Shown here piece by piece: positions 18,149 through 26,488 of a stretch of DNA of 64,000 nucleotides. The DNA lies in contig CP064983.1 of NCBI GenBank assembly GCA_016699635.1, positions 2,790,001 through 2,854,000 of the forward strand, given 5' to 3'. The position numbers and the translations under genes were made by a program. The notes below the pieces were generated by a model, which was not told where the DNA came from, ran no database searches, and saw nothing but the letters and a program-made list of their open reading frames with translations. Each line of letters opens with the position of its first letter. Position 1 is the first letter of the stretch. Source of the DNA: Bacteroidota bacterium (GTDB taxonomy: Bacteria; Bacteroidota; Bacteroidia; AKYH767-A; OLB10).

Positions 18149-18158
18149 GGCATATAAC
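18149..18158 (-). other. attI-like crossover site
   Basis: GTTATATGCC on the - strand starts the first cassette; its GTT is the equivalent of the GTT at each attC inner box. It lies between the integrase and the array, as attI does. The left-hand integrase-binding box was not identified. Confidence 0.65.
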
Positions 18159-18161
18159 TCA

Positions 18162-18191
18162 CAAATATACGAAGTTCTCAACTTTATCAAA
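18162..18191 (-). promoter_or_regulatory. Promoter reading into the cassette array (Pc-like)
   Basis: On the - strand TTTG (18191-18188), 18 bases, then TATATTTG (18169-18162): a full Bacteroidota-type promoter. Transcription would start about at the attI-like site, so any newly inserted first cassette would be expressed. Confidence 0.65.
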
Positions 18192-18209
18192 GAAAATGAT
18201 AAAAAATCA

Positions 18210-18238
18210 CTATATTGCAGTTAGTCAATGCAATATAG
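18210..18238. promoter_or_regulatory. 29-bp perfect palindrome between the divergent promoters
   Basis: CTATATTGCA, 9 bases (GTTAGTCAA), TGCAATATAG: two perfect 10-base arms. It sits between the -33 elements of the two promoters. It could be an operator or a recombinase-binding site; a half-site-like TATTGCATACTATAT follows at 18262-18276. Confidence 0.6.
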
Positions 18239-18257
18239 AAATAATTCGAAATCGCAT

Positions 18258-18291
18258 TTTGTATTGCATACTATATATTTATTTACTTTTG
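18258..18291 (+). promoter_or_regulatory. Integrase promoter
   Basis: TTTG (18258-18261), 22 bases, TACTTTTG (18284-18291), then 31 bases to the ATG at 18323. Matches the TTTG / TAnnTTTG pattern of the phylum. Confidence 0.6.
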
Positions 18292-18322
18292 AGAATCTTA
18301 ATCTATTCAAAATACGAAGTAT

Positions 18323-19389
18323 ATGGATAAGAAAGAAAATAAAAGCAGTTTTCAGATTGACAACTATCGTTTTGAAGAAGGTGAACATAACCGTCAGCAG
18401 GTCATTTGGATTATTTTTCCATATAATCGGCAGCTTATTAATGATTTAAAAGCTCACGTAAAGGCAAAATGGAGTTTTGGTAAGCAGTGTTGGTATGTGC
18501 CAAATAGCACTCAATTCAGGCACCTTTTACATTTAGAGAATGGGTCTATTAGTAACTCAGCTTTAAAGCAACTTACTCCGGCCAATCAAGCAGCAATTAA
18601 GCGACTTATTGAACATTTGCAATTAAAAGGTTATAGCCCCAATACCATACGAACATATTCTCAGGAATTTTTCCAATTACTTAAAGCGATTAAAAATAAT
18701 TCTGTAAATGGATTAACCTCAGAAAAGCTGAGATCTTATTTTTTATATTGTACTCAGACGCTGAAAGTTTCAGAAAACCTAATACATAGTAGAACAAATG
18801 CAGTTAAATTTTACTTTGAACAAGTGCTGCATCGAAAAAAAATGTTCTTTGAAATTCCAAGACCTAAAAAACCAAGCACCTTGCCAAAATCAATTAATCA
18901 AAGTGATTTAAAGAGAATGTTTGATGTATTAGATAATCGGAAACATCAATTGTTGCTGAAAATGTGTTATGGTATGGGACTTCGGGTAAGCGAGTTGGTA
19001 AACTTAAAAGTTCAGGATATTGATAGCAGCAGCATGCAGGTTTTAGTGAGTAGAAGTAAAGGTAAAAAGGATAGGTATGTAATATTGCCTGAGTAAGTCT
19101 TAAATGATTTACGATTATATTATTTAGAGTATAAGCCAAAAGATTATTTGTTTGAGGGAATCAATGGAGGTCAATATAACATCAGAAGTGTTCAATTGGT
19201 GTTTAAAAGTGCCTTAAAAAAAGCCAAAGTCAATAAAAAAATTGGTGTTCACTACTTCGACATTCCTATGCCACACATCTGATTGAACAGGGAACGGATA
19301 TACGTTTTGTGCAAGAACTTTTAGGGCATAATAACATCAAGACAACCATGGCTTATACCAGACTTACAGATCAAATGAAAAGAAAATAA
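18323..19389 (+). CDS. Integron-type tyrosine recombinase (integrase)
   Basis: About 355 residues. Residues 1-80 form an extra N-terminal domain (YNRQLINDLKAHVKAKWSFG, KQCWYVPN) before the core-binding domain (LIEHLQLKGYSPNTIRTYSQ). The catalytic part holds Arg about 221 (GLRVSELVNLKV), Lys about 246 (SKGKKDR), HxxR and RHSYATHLIEQG, His in ELLGHNN and Tyr in TTMAYTRLT, so the active site is complete. It lacks the roughly 20-residue insertion that marks classical IntI enzymes. As assembled there is an in-frame TAA at 19094-19096 (PE-stop-VLNDLRL) and a one-base loss near 19253 (HYF for HSLRHS). It diverges from the array it would serve. Confidence 0.85.
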
Positions 19390-19522
19390 AAAGCCCTTTA
19401 GATAATTTGTAATAAGTAAAATACTTAAGCATACTTTTTTATTCCTTTAAGTTTATGTAAATACGTATAAAACATATAATGAAAAAATTGTTGCTGAATA
19501 ATAATACAAATATCCCACACAT

Positions 19523-19551
19523 AAAAAGCTGCCCTTTCGAGGCAGCTTTTT
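19523..19551. terminator. Bidirectional terminator
   Basis: AAAAAGCTGCC, loop CTTTCGA, GGCAGCTTTTT: a strong hairpin with A-run and T-run. It lies between the convergent integrase and prolyl oligopeptidase genes and can serve both. It also marks the boundary between the accessory block and the chromosome. Confidence 0.9.
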
Positions 19552-19582
19552 AATTACAGAATTGCAAATGCTGTGTGTATGC

Positions 19583-21718
19583 TTACTTATATATTGGTGT
19601 TATTCCCATGTTGTAGAACATGAAAGACCAGATGTCGGCTTGCTCTTCGATAATTTTTGAAGTAGGCTTGCCGGCACCATGTCCTGCTTTTACATCAATG
19701 CGGATTAACTGTGGTCTGTTGCCTTTGTATCGCTCTTGCAGGGTGGCAATAAATTTAAATGAGTGTGCAGGCACAACTCTGTCGTCATGGTCGGCAGTGG
19801 TTACCATAGTTGCAGGATATTCTACACCTTCTTTGATGTTATGCAATGGTGAGTAGGCATAAAGGTTTTTGAAATTTTCTAAACTGTCGCTGCTGCCATA
19901 TTCAACAGCCCATCCCCAGCCAACTGTAAATTTATGATAGCGCAACATGTCCATTACTCCAACTGCCGGAAATGCAACACGATATAAGTCGGGACGCTGC
20001 AACATACATGCCCCCACTAACAAACCTCCGTTTGAACCTCCCTGTATGGCCAATTTAGATGATGAGGTATATTTTTCTTTGATGAGATATTCTGCTGCTG
20101 CAATAAAATCGTCAAATACATTTTGTTTTTTCAGAAGTTTACCTGCTTCATGCCATTTTTCTCCATACTCACCACCGCCACGGATGTTTGCTAATGCAAA
20201 GACTCCACCATTTTCGAGAAGTATTAATCTTGATGTGCTGAATGATGGTGTGAGGCTGATGTTGAAACCACCATATCCATAAAGTAGTGTTGGATTGTTA
20301 CCATCGAGCTTGATTCCTTTTTTATAAACCAAAAACATGGGAACCTTTGTTCCGTCCTTGCTGTTGTAAAAAACTTGTTTGGTTTCGTACTCATCAGGAT
20401 TGAATTTAACATCGGATTTTTGCCAGATATCTGACTTGCCTGATGCAATGTTGTACTTATAAATGGTAGGAGGATAGGTAAATGATGTGAAGGTATAAAA
20501 AATTAATGCATCATCTTTGTCGCCACTGAATCCGAAAGCGCTACCTAATGCAGGCAATGCAATTTCATGTTCGAGATTACCCTCAAGGCTATATTGATAA
20601 ACATGTGTTGTTACATCTTTAAGATAGGAAACAAAAAGTTTTCCTCCGCCTGTAGCTGCACTTTCAAGTAGCTCTGGTTTTTCGGGAATAACATCTTTCC
20701 AGTTTTCTTTTTTAGGATTTTTCGGGTCAACTAAAACTACTCTTTGGTTGGGGGCACCTGCATCTGTTTGTACAAGCAACTTGTCGCCAATGTTGTTTAT
20801 TACGCTGTAGTTGTCTTCAAAGCCGGCAAACAAAAGACCAAAATCTTTTTGATTGCTTTGCAAATCTTTATAATACATTTCTGTTCCATCAGTGCCTTCA
20901 GATACGTAAATGATAAGAAAGCGTTCATCTTCTGTTACAGAGGCACCATAGTAGCGCAAGGGCTTGTTTTTGTTTTCATAGACTAAAACATCTTTATCCT
21001 GTGTGTCGCCCAAACGGTGGTAATAAATTTTGTGATATTCGTTTTTCTGCGAAAATTCTTTTCCTTTTGGAGGCGCATCATAACGCGCATAGTAAAAGCC
21101 ATTGTCTTTCCATGATGCACCACTGAATTTTACCCAGTCTAATTTGTCGCTCATTAGTTTTTTTGTGGCAACTTCCATCACGTAAATAGTTTGCCAGTCG
21201 CTGCCGGATTGATTAATGGCATAGGCAACATATTTTTTATCTTTCGAAAAACCTAACAATGATACTGCTGCAGTACCATCGCTACTCATAGTGTTGGGGT
21301 CGAGGAATACTTCAGGTTTTCCGTCAAGGCCTTTCTGATAATATATCACACTTTGATTTTGCAGTCCATCATTTTTGCTGAAAAAATAATATTCACCGGC
21401 ACGAAATGGATTTGAATATTTAGGGTAATTAAAAATATCAGTAAGTCTTTCTTTTATTTTATTTCTGAATGGAATTTTTTCGAGATAGCCAAAAGTTACT
21501 TTGTTTTCTTCTGTTACCCATTTTTTTACATCTTCGGCAGTGTCGTTTTCTAACCAACGATAGGGATCAGAAACTTTTACGCCAAAATAATCATCAATCT
21601 GATCTGATTTTGCAGTTACAGGATAGGTTAATTTTTCTGAAGTTGCTGTTTCAGTTGCCGGTTTGCATGAAATCATAATTGAAGTGATTGCTAACACACT
21701 CAGTAATGGTTTAATCAT
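19583..21718 (-). CDS. Prolyl oligopeptidase family lipoprotein (S9A)
   Basis: 711 residues, intact. The N-terminus MIKPLLSVLAITSIMISCK is a lipoprotein signal with the Cys at the lipobox. A beta-propeller (about 60-430) with YRWLENDTAEDVKKWV near its start is followed by an alpha/beta-hydrolase domain: YGYGGFNISLTPSF, QGGSNGGLLVGA with the nucleophile Ser, DHDDRVVP with Asp and KAGHGAGKP with His. It cleaves short peptides after proline, probably at the cell surface or in the periplasm. It appears monocistronic and faces the integrase. Confidence 0.93.
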   Translation of the reverse strand: MIKPLLSVLAITSIMISCKPATETATSEKLTYPVTAKSDQIDDYFGVKVSDPYRWLENDTAEDVKKWVTEENKVTFGYLEKIPFRNKIKERLTDIFNYPKYSNPFRAGEYYFFSKNDGLQNQSVIYYQKGLDGKPEVFLDPNTMSSDGTAAVSLLGFSKDKKYVAYAINQSGSDWQTIYVMEVATKKLMSDKLDWVKFSGASWKDNGFYYARYDAPPKGKEFSQKNEYHKIYYHRLGDTQDKDVLVYENKNKPLRYYGASVTEDERFLIIYVSEGTDGTEMYYKDLQSNQKDFGLLFAGFEDNYSVINNIGDKLLVQTDAGAPNQRVVLVDPKNPKKENWKDVIPEKPELLESAATGGGKLFVSYLKDVTTHVYQYSLEGNLEHEIALPALGSAFGFSGDKDDALIFYTFTSFTYPPTIYKYNIASGKSDIWQKSDVKFNPDEYETKQVFYNSKDGTKVPMFLVYKKGIKLDGNNPTLLYGYGGFNISLTPSFSTSRLILLENGGVFALANIRGGGEYGEKWHEAGKLLKKQNVFDDFIAAAEYLIKEKYTSSSKLAIQGGSNGGLLVGACMLQRPDLYRVAFPAVGVMDMLRYHKFTVGWGWAVEYGSSDSLENFKNLYAYSPLHNIKEGVEYPATMVTTADHDDRVVPAHSFKFIATLQERYKGNRPQLIRIDVKAGHGAGKPTSKIIEEQADIWSFMFYNMGITPIYK

Positions 21719-21806
21719 TTTAATTTAATATTGTGTTTGAATGTGCAAAATTAACGTTAAACATTCTTTTTAGTCTAAGATAAAACTTAATTATTGGTTA
21801 AAGTAT

Positions 21807-22112
21807 ATGTTTGTCTATAATGTAACTGTAAATATTGATAATGATGTTGCAGCAGAGTGGCTGCAATGGATGCAGGAAATTCATATTCCTGATGTGTTAA
21901 ACACCGGATGTTTTCTTGAAAACCGCATTTTCAGAGTGATGGCTGATGAAGAAAGCGGTGGTAAAACATATTCTGTTCAATATTATTTCCGGGTGATGGA
22001 AGATATGGAACGCTATCAGAATAATTATGCGGCAAAACTTCAGCAAGAACACATGGCGCGATATAAAGATAAGTTTGTGGCATTTCGCACCCTGCTGGAA
22101 GTGGTGTGCTGA
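21807..22112 (+). CDS. DUF4286 family protein
   Basis: 101 residues: MFVYNVTVNIDNDVAAEWLQ, a middle YSVQYYF strand and a C-terminal HMARYKDKFVAFRTLLEV. This matches the small DUF4286 family common in Bacteroidota, whose function is unknown. It has no signal peptide and is probably cytoplasmic. It stands between divergent and unrelated genes. Confidence 0.8.
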   Translation: MFVYNVTVNIDNDVAAEWLQWMQEIHIPDVLNTGCFLENRIFRVMADEESGGKTYSVQYYFRVMEDMERYQNNYAAKLQQEHMARYKDKFVAFRTLLEVVC

Positions 22113-22210
22113 AAGCAAGTTGTAAAAGGTTGATGCTGTTGAAGCAACATGTTTTCAACTTTCAATAAAAGTATTGAGCATGAGCTTTTTATTTTGCTCT
22201 TAAAAATAAA

Positions 22211-22241
22211 AACTGCCAAGACGTGAATCTGTGGCAGTTTC
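22211..22241 (-). terminator. Terminator of the small lipoprotein gene
   Basis: AAACTGCCA and TGGCAGTTT form a 9-base stem around a 13-base loop. It is followed on the - strand by an A/T-rich run, 22 bases after the small lipoprotein stop. Confidence 0.6.
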
Positions 22242-22262
22242 AATTTTCTTTGAATCTAAATT

Positions 22263-22388
22263 CTATGAATGGCTGTGTGCAGAATGAACTGTTTTGCTTC
22301 CGTAAGCGGGGCATTTTTCACGGCTTTTGCATGAATTCAATGAAACAATTAGAGATAAAAAGGCTAATGCAACAAGCAATTTTTTCAT
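22263..22388 (-). CDS. Small lipoprotein of 41 residues
   Basis: MKKLLVALAFLSLIVSLNSC is a clear lipoprotein signal with the Cys at position 20. The remainder, KSREKCPAYGSKTVHSAHSH, contains a second Cys and several His. A terminator follows at 22211-22241, which supports it as a real gene. Similar tiny Cys/His-containing lipoproteins occur in Bacteroidota without assigned function. Confidence 0.6.
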   Translation of the reverse strand: MKKLLVALAFLSLIVSLNSCKSREKCPAYGSKTVHSAHSHS

Positions 22389-22566
22389 TGTCAATGAGAT
22401 TTATAGTGGGCAAAGAAATAAAAATCAAGCCAAAGTCAGCATATAATTCACAAATGATGTGAAAATACTTATTAACAATCGGCTATCATAAAACGCAAGT
22501 ACTTAAAGTTTATTTCAAAAGTAAATGTTTGGTTCTGTGTAGTTATTTTAGCAGACAATTAGCAGT

Positions 22567-23245
22567 ATGGAGTCAAGTCAGATAAAAATTGAAGAAAGCT
22601 GGAAAACAATGCTTCACGAGCAGTTTAACATGCCTTATTTTGTAGAACTGAAGAAATTCATCAAGCAGGAAGCTGCCCTTCATAAAATTTTTCCTCCAGG
22701 ACCACAAATTTTCAGTGCTTTTGATTATACACCTTTTGAAAAAGTAAGAGTGGTGATAATCGGTCAGGATCCATATCATGGAGAAGGTCAGGCAAATGGA
22801 CTTTGCTTTTCTGTTTCACCGGGAGTAAAGCCTCCACCCTCATTGGTAAATATTTTTAAAGAACTGAAAAGTGATTTGAATATTCCTATTCCTGCTCACG
22901 GCAACCTTGAGAAATGGGCACGTCAGGGAGTGTTTTTATTGAATGCAACATTAACTGTACAGCAAAGTATGGCAGGCTCGCATCAGGGAAAAGGGGTGGG
23001 AGTTGTTTACCGATGCAGTAATCAAGACATTGTCTGAGCATAAGTCAGGATTGATTTTTTTGCTCTGGGGGCGTTTTGCACAGGCAAAAGAAATTTTGAT
23101 TGATGGAAAGAGACATCATATTCTAAAGTCTGCACATCCTTCACCATTTTCTGCAACAAAATTTTTTGGCTGTAAACATTTCTCAGAAACAAACAGAATT
23201 TTGGAGTCTGAAGGATTTAAACCCATTGACTGGAATATTAATTAA
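22567..23245 (+). CDS. ung: Uracil-DNA glycosylase (frameshifted)
   Basis: About 225 residues. GQDPYHGEGQANGLCFSV contains the water-activating motif with catalytic Asp, and HPSPFSATKFFGCKHF contains the DNA-minor-groove loop with catalytic His. PPPSLVNIFKELKSD is the proline-rich clamp. It removes uracil from DNA at the start of base excision repair. An extra G in the run near 22992-22997 shifts the frame (GKG-V for GKGWELFTDAVI). A required repair gene broken in a homopolymer argues for sequence error. Its stop overlaps the next start (TAATG). Confidence 0.93.
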
Positions 23246-24975
23246 TGCTTATGCATACGGTAAGACGCCTTCTGTTCTTTTTCTCATTCTGTTTTTTTTC
23301 GGTGCAATTGTCATTAGCACAATACAGACTGGAATTAAAAGGTGATGCTGTTTCGATAAAGTACAAAAAAGAATTTGCAGATTCTGTCTTACTGAAAAAG
23401 GAAATAGCTAAAATCATTAACGAAGTTCAGAAAGATGGTTTTATTGCAGCATCTGCAGACTCTATTGCTAAGGATAGCAATAGCTACAATGTGTATCTGC
23501 ATAAAGGCAATCGCTATAAGTGGGCGCGAATTACAGGTGGCAATATTGATGAACGCATATTAAATGAAACAGGCAACAGTGAAAAAAAATGGCGTGGCAG
23601 CAAGGTCAGTCCACCACGTATGGCACAAATGTTTAAGTCGCTTTTGCATTGGTACGAGAACAACGGTTACCCCTTTGCCGAAGTAAGGTTAGATAGCCTG
23701 CTTTTTGAAGGGCAACAAATTTCCGGAGTGTTAAGAGCCAATAAAAGTGAACTTGTTCGTGTTGACAGCATCATCATTCGTGGTGATTCTAAATTAAGCC
23801 GCACATATTTGTTTAATTACCTGCGCATCAGTCAGGGTGATGTTTATAATGAAAGTATTATCCGGAATATTTCCACGCGGCTGAAAGAGTTGCCAATGGT
23901 TTCTGAAACTGCTCCTCTGATAGTTGCATTTGAAGGTGGCGGTGCAGTGCTCACATTGTTTCTGAACAATAAAAAGGCTTCGCAGGCCGATGGTATTATT
24001 GGTGTGTTGCCTGATGCAACTAAGAGTGGAAAAGTGAATATAAGTGGCGAACTCCGCTTGAAATTATTGAGTGCCTTTGGTCGTGGTGAGCAGTTCGAAA
24101 TCAACTGGAAACAACCTTTGCCTAAAACACAGGATCTGAAAACATCATTAAGTTATCCATTTCTTTTTTCTCTTCCATTTGGACTTGAAGGCGGTTTGAA
24201 TATTTACAAACGAGACACTTCTTATGTTGATGTCTTATTAAAAGGAGGCATTCAATACCTGATGAAAGGTAATGACAGATTAACGTTTGTTGTCTCCAAT
24301 AAAAAATCATCACTGCTTTCAACATCATCCTATAAAAATGCAACTGTTCTTCCGGCCTTTGCAGATGTAAGTATAACAACCTATGGAATAGTTTTGAAAA
24401 AAGAAAAAGTAGATTACAGACTTAACCCGCAACGAGGGTTCATAGCTGACATATCGGCTGGAGCAGGAGTAAAAAAGATAATAAAAAACAGCAGCCTCAA
24501 TAGCGAGTTGTATAAGGGGCTAAAGCTGAATAGTGATATTTATAAAGTTGAAGGTGCAGCAGATTTTTATCAGTCATTGTTTCCACGTATAGTTTTGAAT
24601 ACAGGAATTGCCTTTGCATGGATGCAGGCCGAGGATATTTTTCAGAATGATCAATTCCGTTTTGGCGGATTAAAATCTTTAAGAGGATTTGACGAAGATG
24701 TTTTGTATGCAACATCATATTATTTAGGAAAGATTGAATTGCGTTACATCCTCGACAGAAATGCCTATTTGCAGTTGTTTTATAATCAGGCTTACTATTC
24801 ATCAGAAACCAGAGAAGGGAATATTTATGATACGCCTTTTGGAATGGGTGCAGGAATTACGTTTGAAACAAAACTTGGCATTTTTGCACTTAATTATGCA
24901 ATTGGCAGTCAGCAAAACAGCGCTATTCAGTTCCGCCAGGCAAAGGTGCATTTCGGAATTGTAAATTACTTTTAG
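23245..24975 (+). CDS. BamA/TamA-like outer membrane protein
   Basis: 576 residues, intact. After a signal peptide (RRLLFFFSFCFFSVQLSLAQ) come two or three POTRA-like repeats (about 60-220, for example YNVYLHKGNRYKWARITGGN, VRVDSIIIRGDSKLS). Then follows a beta-barrel of the surface-antigen type ending in YAIGSQQNSAIQFRQAKVHFGI. RFGGLKSLRGFDED matches the conserved Omp85 loop (LRGF). It may insert or export outer-membrane proteins. It is too small and diverged to be the main BamA. Confidence 0.75.
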   Translation: MLMHTVRRLLFFFSFCFFSVQLSLAQYRLELKGDAVSIKYKKEFADSVLLKKEIAKIINEVQKDGFIAASADSIAKDSNSYNVYLHKGNRYKWARITGGNIDERILNETGNSEKKWRGSKVSPPRMAQMFKSLLHWYENNGYPFAEVRLDSLLFEGQQISGVLRANKSELVRVDSIIIRGDSKLSRTYLFNYLRISQGDVYNESIIRNISTRLKELPMVSETAPLIVAFEGGGAVLTLFLNNKKASQADGIIGVLPDATKSGKVNISGELRLKLLSAFGRGEQFEINWKQPLPKTQDLKTSLSYPFLFSLPFGLEGGLNIYKRDTSYVDVLLKGGIQYLMKGNDRLTFVVSNKKSSLLSTSSYKNATVLPAFADVSITTYGIVLKKEKVDYRLNPQRGFIADISAGAGVKKIIKNSSLNSELYKGLKLNSDIYKVEGAADFYQSLFPRIVLNTGIAFAWMQAEDIFQNDQFRFGGLKSLRGFDEDVLYATSYYLGKIELRYILDRNAYLQLFYNQAYYSSETREGNIYDTPFGMGAGITFETKLGIFALNYAIGSQQNSAIQFRQAKVHFGIVNYF

Positions 24976-25038
24976 ACAGGTAACTCAGGTTTTTTATTGT
25001 TTAGAAAATCAAAATTTAAATCGTGGTATTGTAAATTG

Positions 25039-25070
25039 TTAACATTAACTTAATATAGGGTTAATAATAA
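25039..25070 (+). promoter_or_regulatory. Possible Pho-type operator upstream of the phosphate locus
   Basis: Repeated TTAA-containing words (TTAACATTAAC, CTTAAT, GGTTAATAAT) lie about 45-75 bases upstream of the porin ATG, where a PhoB-like activator could bind. I know no firm consensus for this phylum, so this is only a suggestion. Confidence 0.25.
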
Positions 25071-25113
25071 AGTAACAATATGAAATTTATTTTGCACTCA
25101 ATAAATCTTTTAA

Positions 25114-26466
25114 ATGAATAACAGACTGATTTTTTTATTGTGCACCTCAATAATGCTGCAACTTGTAAGTTCAAATGTGAGCGCAATTAATTTTGGTAAT
25201 TCTGACACCTCAAATGCTGACAGTTTACGTCAGGCAAAAGCACTCGAAAAATTGAGTCGCATAAAAATAAGTGGCTATATACAGGCTCAGTTTCAATTTG
25301 CCGATTCAGCAGGTCAGCAATCTTTTAATGGTGGAAACTTTCCTGCCGGAGTGGATAAACGTTTTACTGTGCGAAGAGGACGTTTAAAAGTGCAGTATGA
25401 TGGTAAACCGATTTCAAAAGGTTGGAGTATTACTCAGTATGTTCTTCAAATAGATGCGACAGAAAAGGGTTTAGCTCTTAAAGATGCTTATGTTAAACTT
25501 ACAGATCCTTGGGTGGGATGGTTAAGTCTTACAACAGGAATGCAAAACAGACCATTTGGCTATGAAATTCCCTTTTCATCAAGTACACGTGAATCACCTG
25601 AACGCGGACGTATGTCGCAGATAATCTTTCCCGGTGAACGCGACCTTGGAATGATGTTTACCATACAGGCACCAAAATCTTCTCAGTGGCATTTTATTAA
25701 AGTTGATGCAGGAATGTTTAATGGCACAGGAGTGCGAAATGCCGGTTTGGATGCTTCCGATTTTGATAATATAAAAGATTTTATTGGTCGTGCATCAATT
25801 TCTAAATCTACACATAGTGAAAATATTAAGTATGGTTTAGGTATGTCATATTACTATGGTGGATACAGAATTGATACAGTTGGTGTATATAAGACAGGTG
25901 TTGATGTGAATGGAGTTGAAGGCTTTGTTCAGCAGTATAAGAAGAGCGATTTTTATAATGTTTCTCTTAGCAATCGTAAGCAGGCATATCGAAAGTATTA
26001 TGGCTTTGATGCTCAATTTAGTATTGACTGGTTTCCTGGGATCACAACAATTCGTGCTGAATATATTGCAGGTGATCAACCGGGATTTTCCGCTACAACT
26101 GTAAGTCCGGCTTCTGTTAACACTTCTGATATCTATAAACGAAAATTTAATGGAGCATACTTTTACTTCTTACAAAGTATTGGACATACACCACTTCAGG
26201 CAGTTGTAAAATACGATTGGTACGACCCAAATACAGAGGTAAAAGGCAATAACATTGGTAGAAATGTTGTGACAGGAAAAGCTTTCAATGCAACTGATAT
26301 CAGGTATGATACCTGGGGTTTTGGTTTAGCATATCGTTGGGATGACAATATCAAGATAACTGCATATTATGACATTGTGAAAAATGAAAAATCAAAAAAC
26401 CTAAGTGGTTATCAAAAAGATTTGAAAGACAATTTATTCACGCTGCGTATTCAAGCCAAGTTCTAA
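25114..26466 (+). CDS. Phosphate-selective porin (OprO/OprP family)
   Basis: 450 residues with signal peptide (LLCTSIMLQLVSSNVSA) and a porin barrel. IKISGYIQAQFQFADSAG, FTVRRGRLKVQYDG and ENRPFGYE-like QNRPFGYEIPFSSSTRE are typical of the Porin_O_P family, and the end, DNLFTLRIQAKF, has the C-terminal Phe of barrel proteins. It lies 22 bases upstream of pstS, which supports phosphate as the cargo. It is the outer-membrane gate of the locus. Confidence 0.88.
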   Translation: MNNRLIFLLCTSIMLQLVSSNVSAINFGNSDTSNADSLRQAKALEKLSRIKISGYIQAQFQFADSAGQQSFNGGNFPAGVDKRFTVRRGRLKVQYDGKPISKGWSITQYVLQIDATEKGLALKDAYVKLTDPWVGWLSLTTGMQNRPFGYEIPFSSSTRESPERGRMSQIIFPGERDLGMMFTIQAPKSSQWHFIKVDAGMFNGTGVRNAGLDASDFDNIKDFIGRASISKSTHSENIKYGLGMSYYYGGYRIDTVGVYKTGVDVNGVEGFVQQYKKSDFYNVSLSNRKQAYRKYYGFDAQFSIDWFPGITTIRAEYIAGDQPGFSATTVSPASVNTSDIYKRKFNGAYFYFLQSIGHTPLQAVVKYDWYDPNTEVKGNNIGRNVVTGKAFNATDIRYDTWGFGLAYRWDDNIKITAYYDIVKNEKSKNLSGYQKDLKDNLFTLRIQAKF

Positions 26467-26488
26467 TAATAAACAAGTAAAATAAAAA

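Larger units (their letters stand above)
1..19389. mobile_element. Integron-like platform: integrase, attI-like site and cassette array
   Basis: Seen: a tyrosine recombinase gene on the + strand diverges from an array in which all genes lie on the - strand, and each gene module ends 3' in a folded site of about 131 bp. The outer box of every site is complementary to the first bases of its own module (modules starting at 18157, 17034, 14606 and 10605). Known: integron cassettes show this relation because attC forms when a cassette circularises. Inferred: this is a working or recently working integron-like system. It is unusual in its large multi-gene modules, in box sequences that do not follow GTTRRRY, and in an integrase without the IntI-type insertion. 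The left end of the array lies outside the window. Confidence 0.85.
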
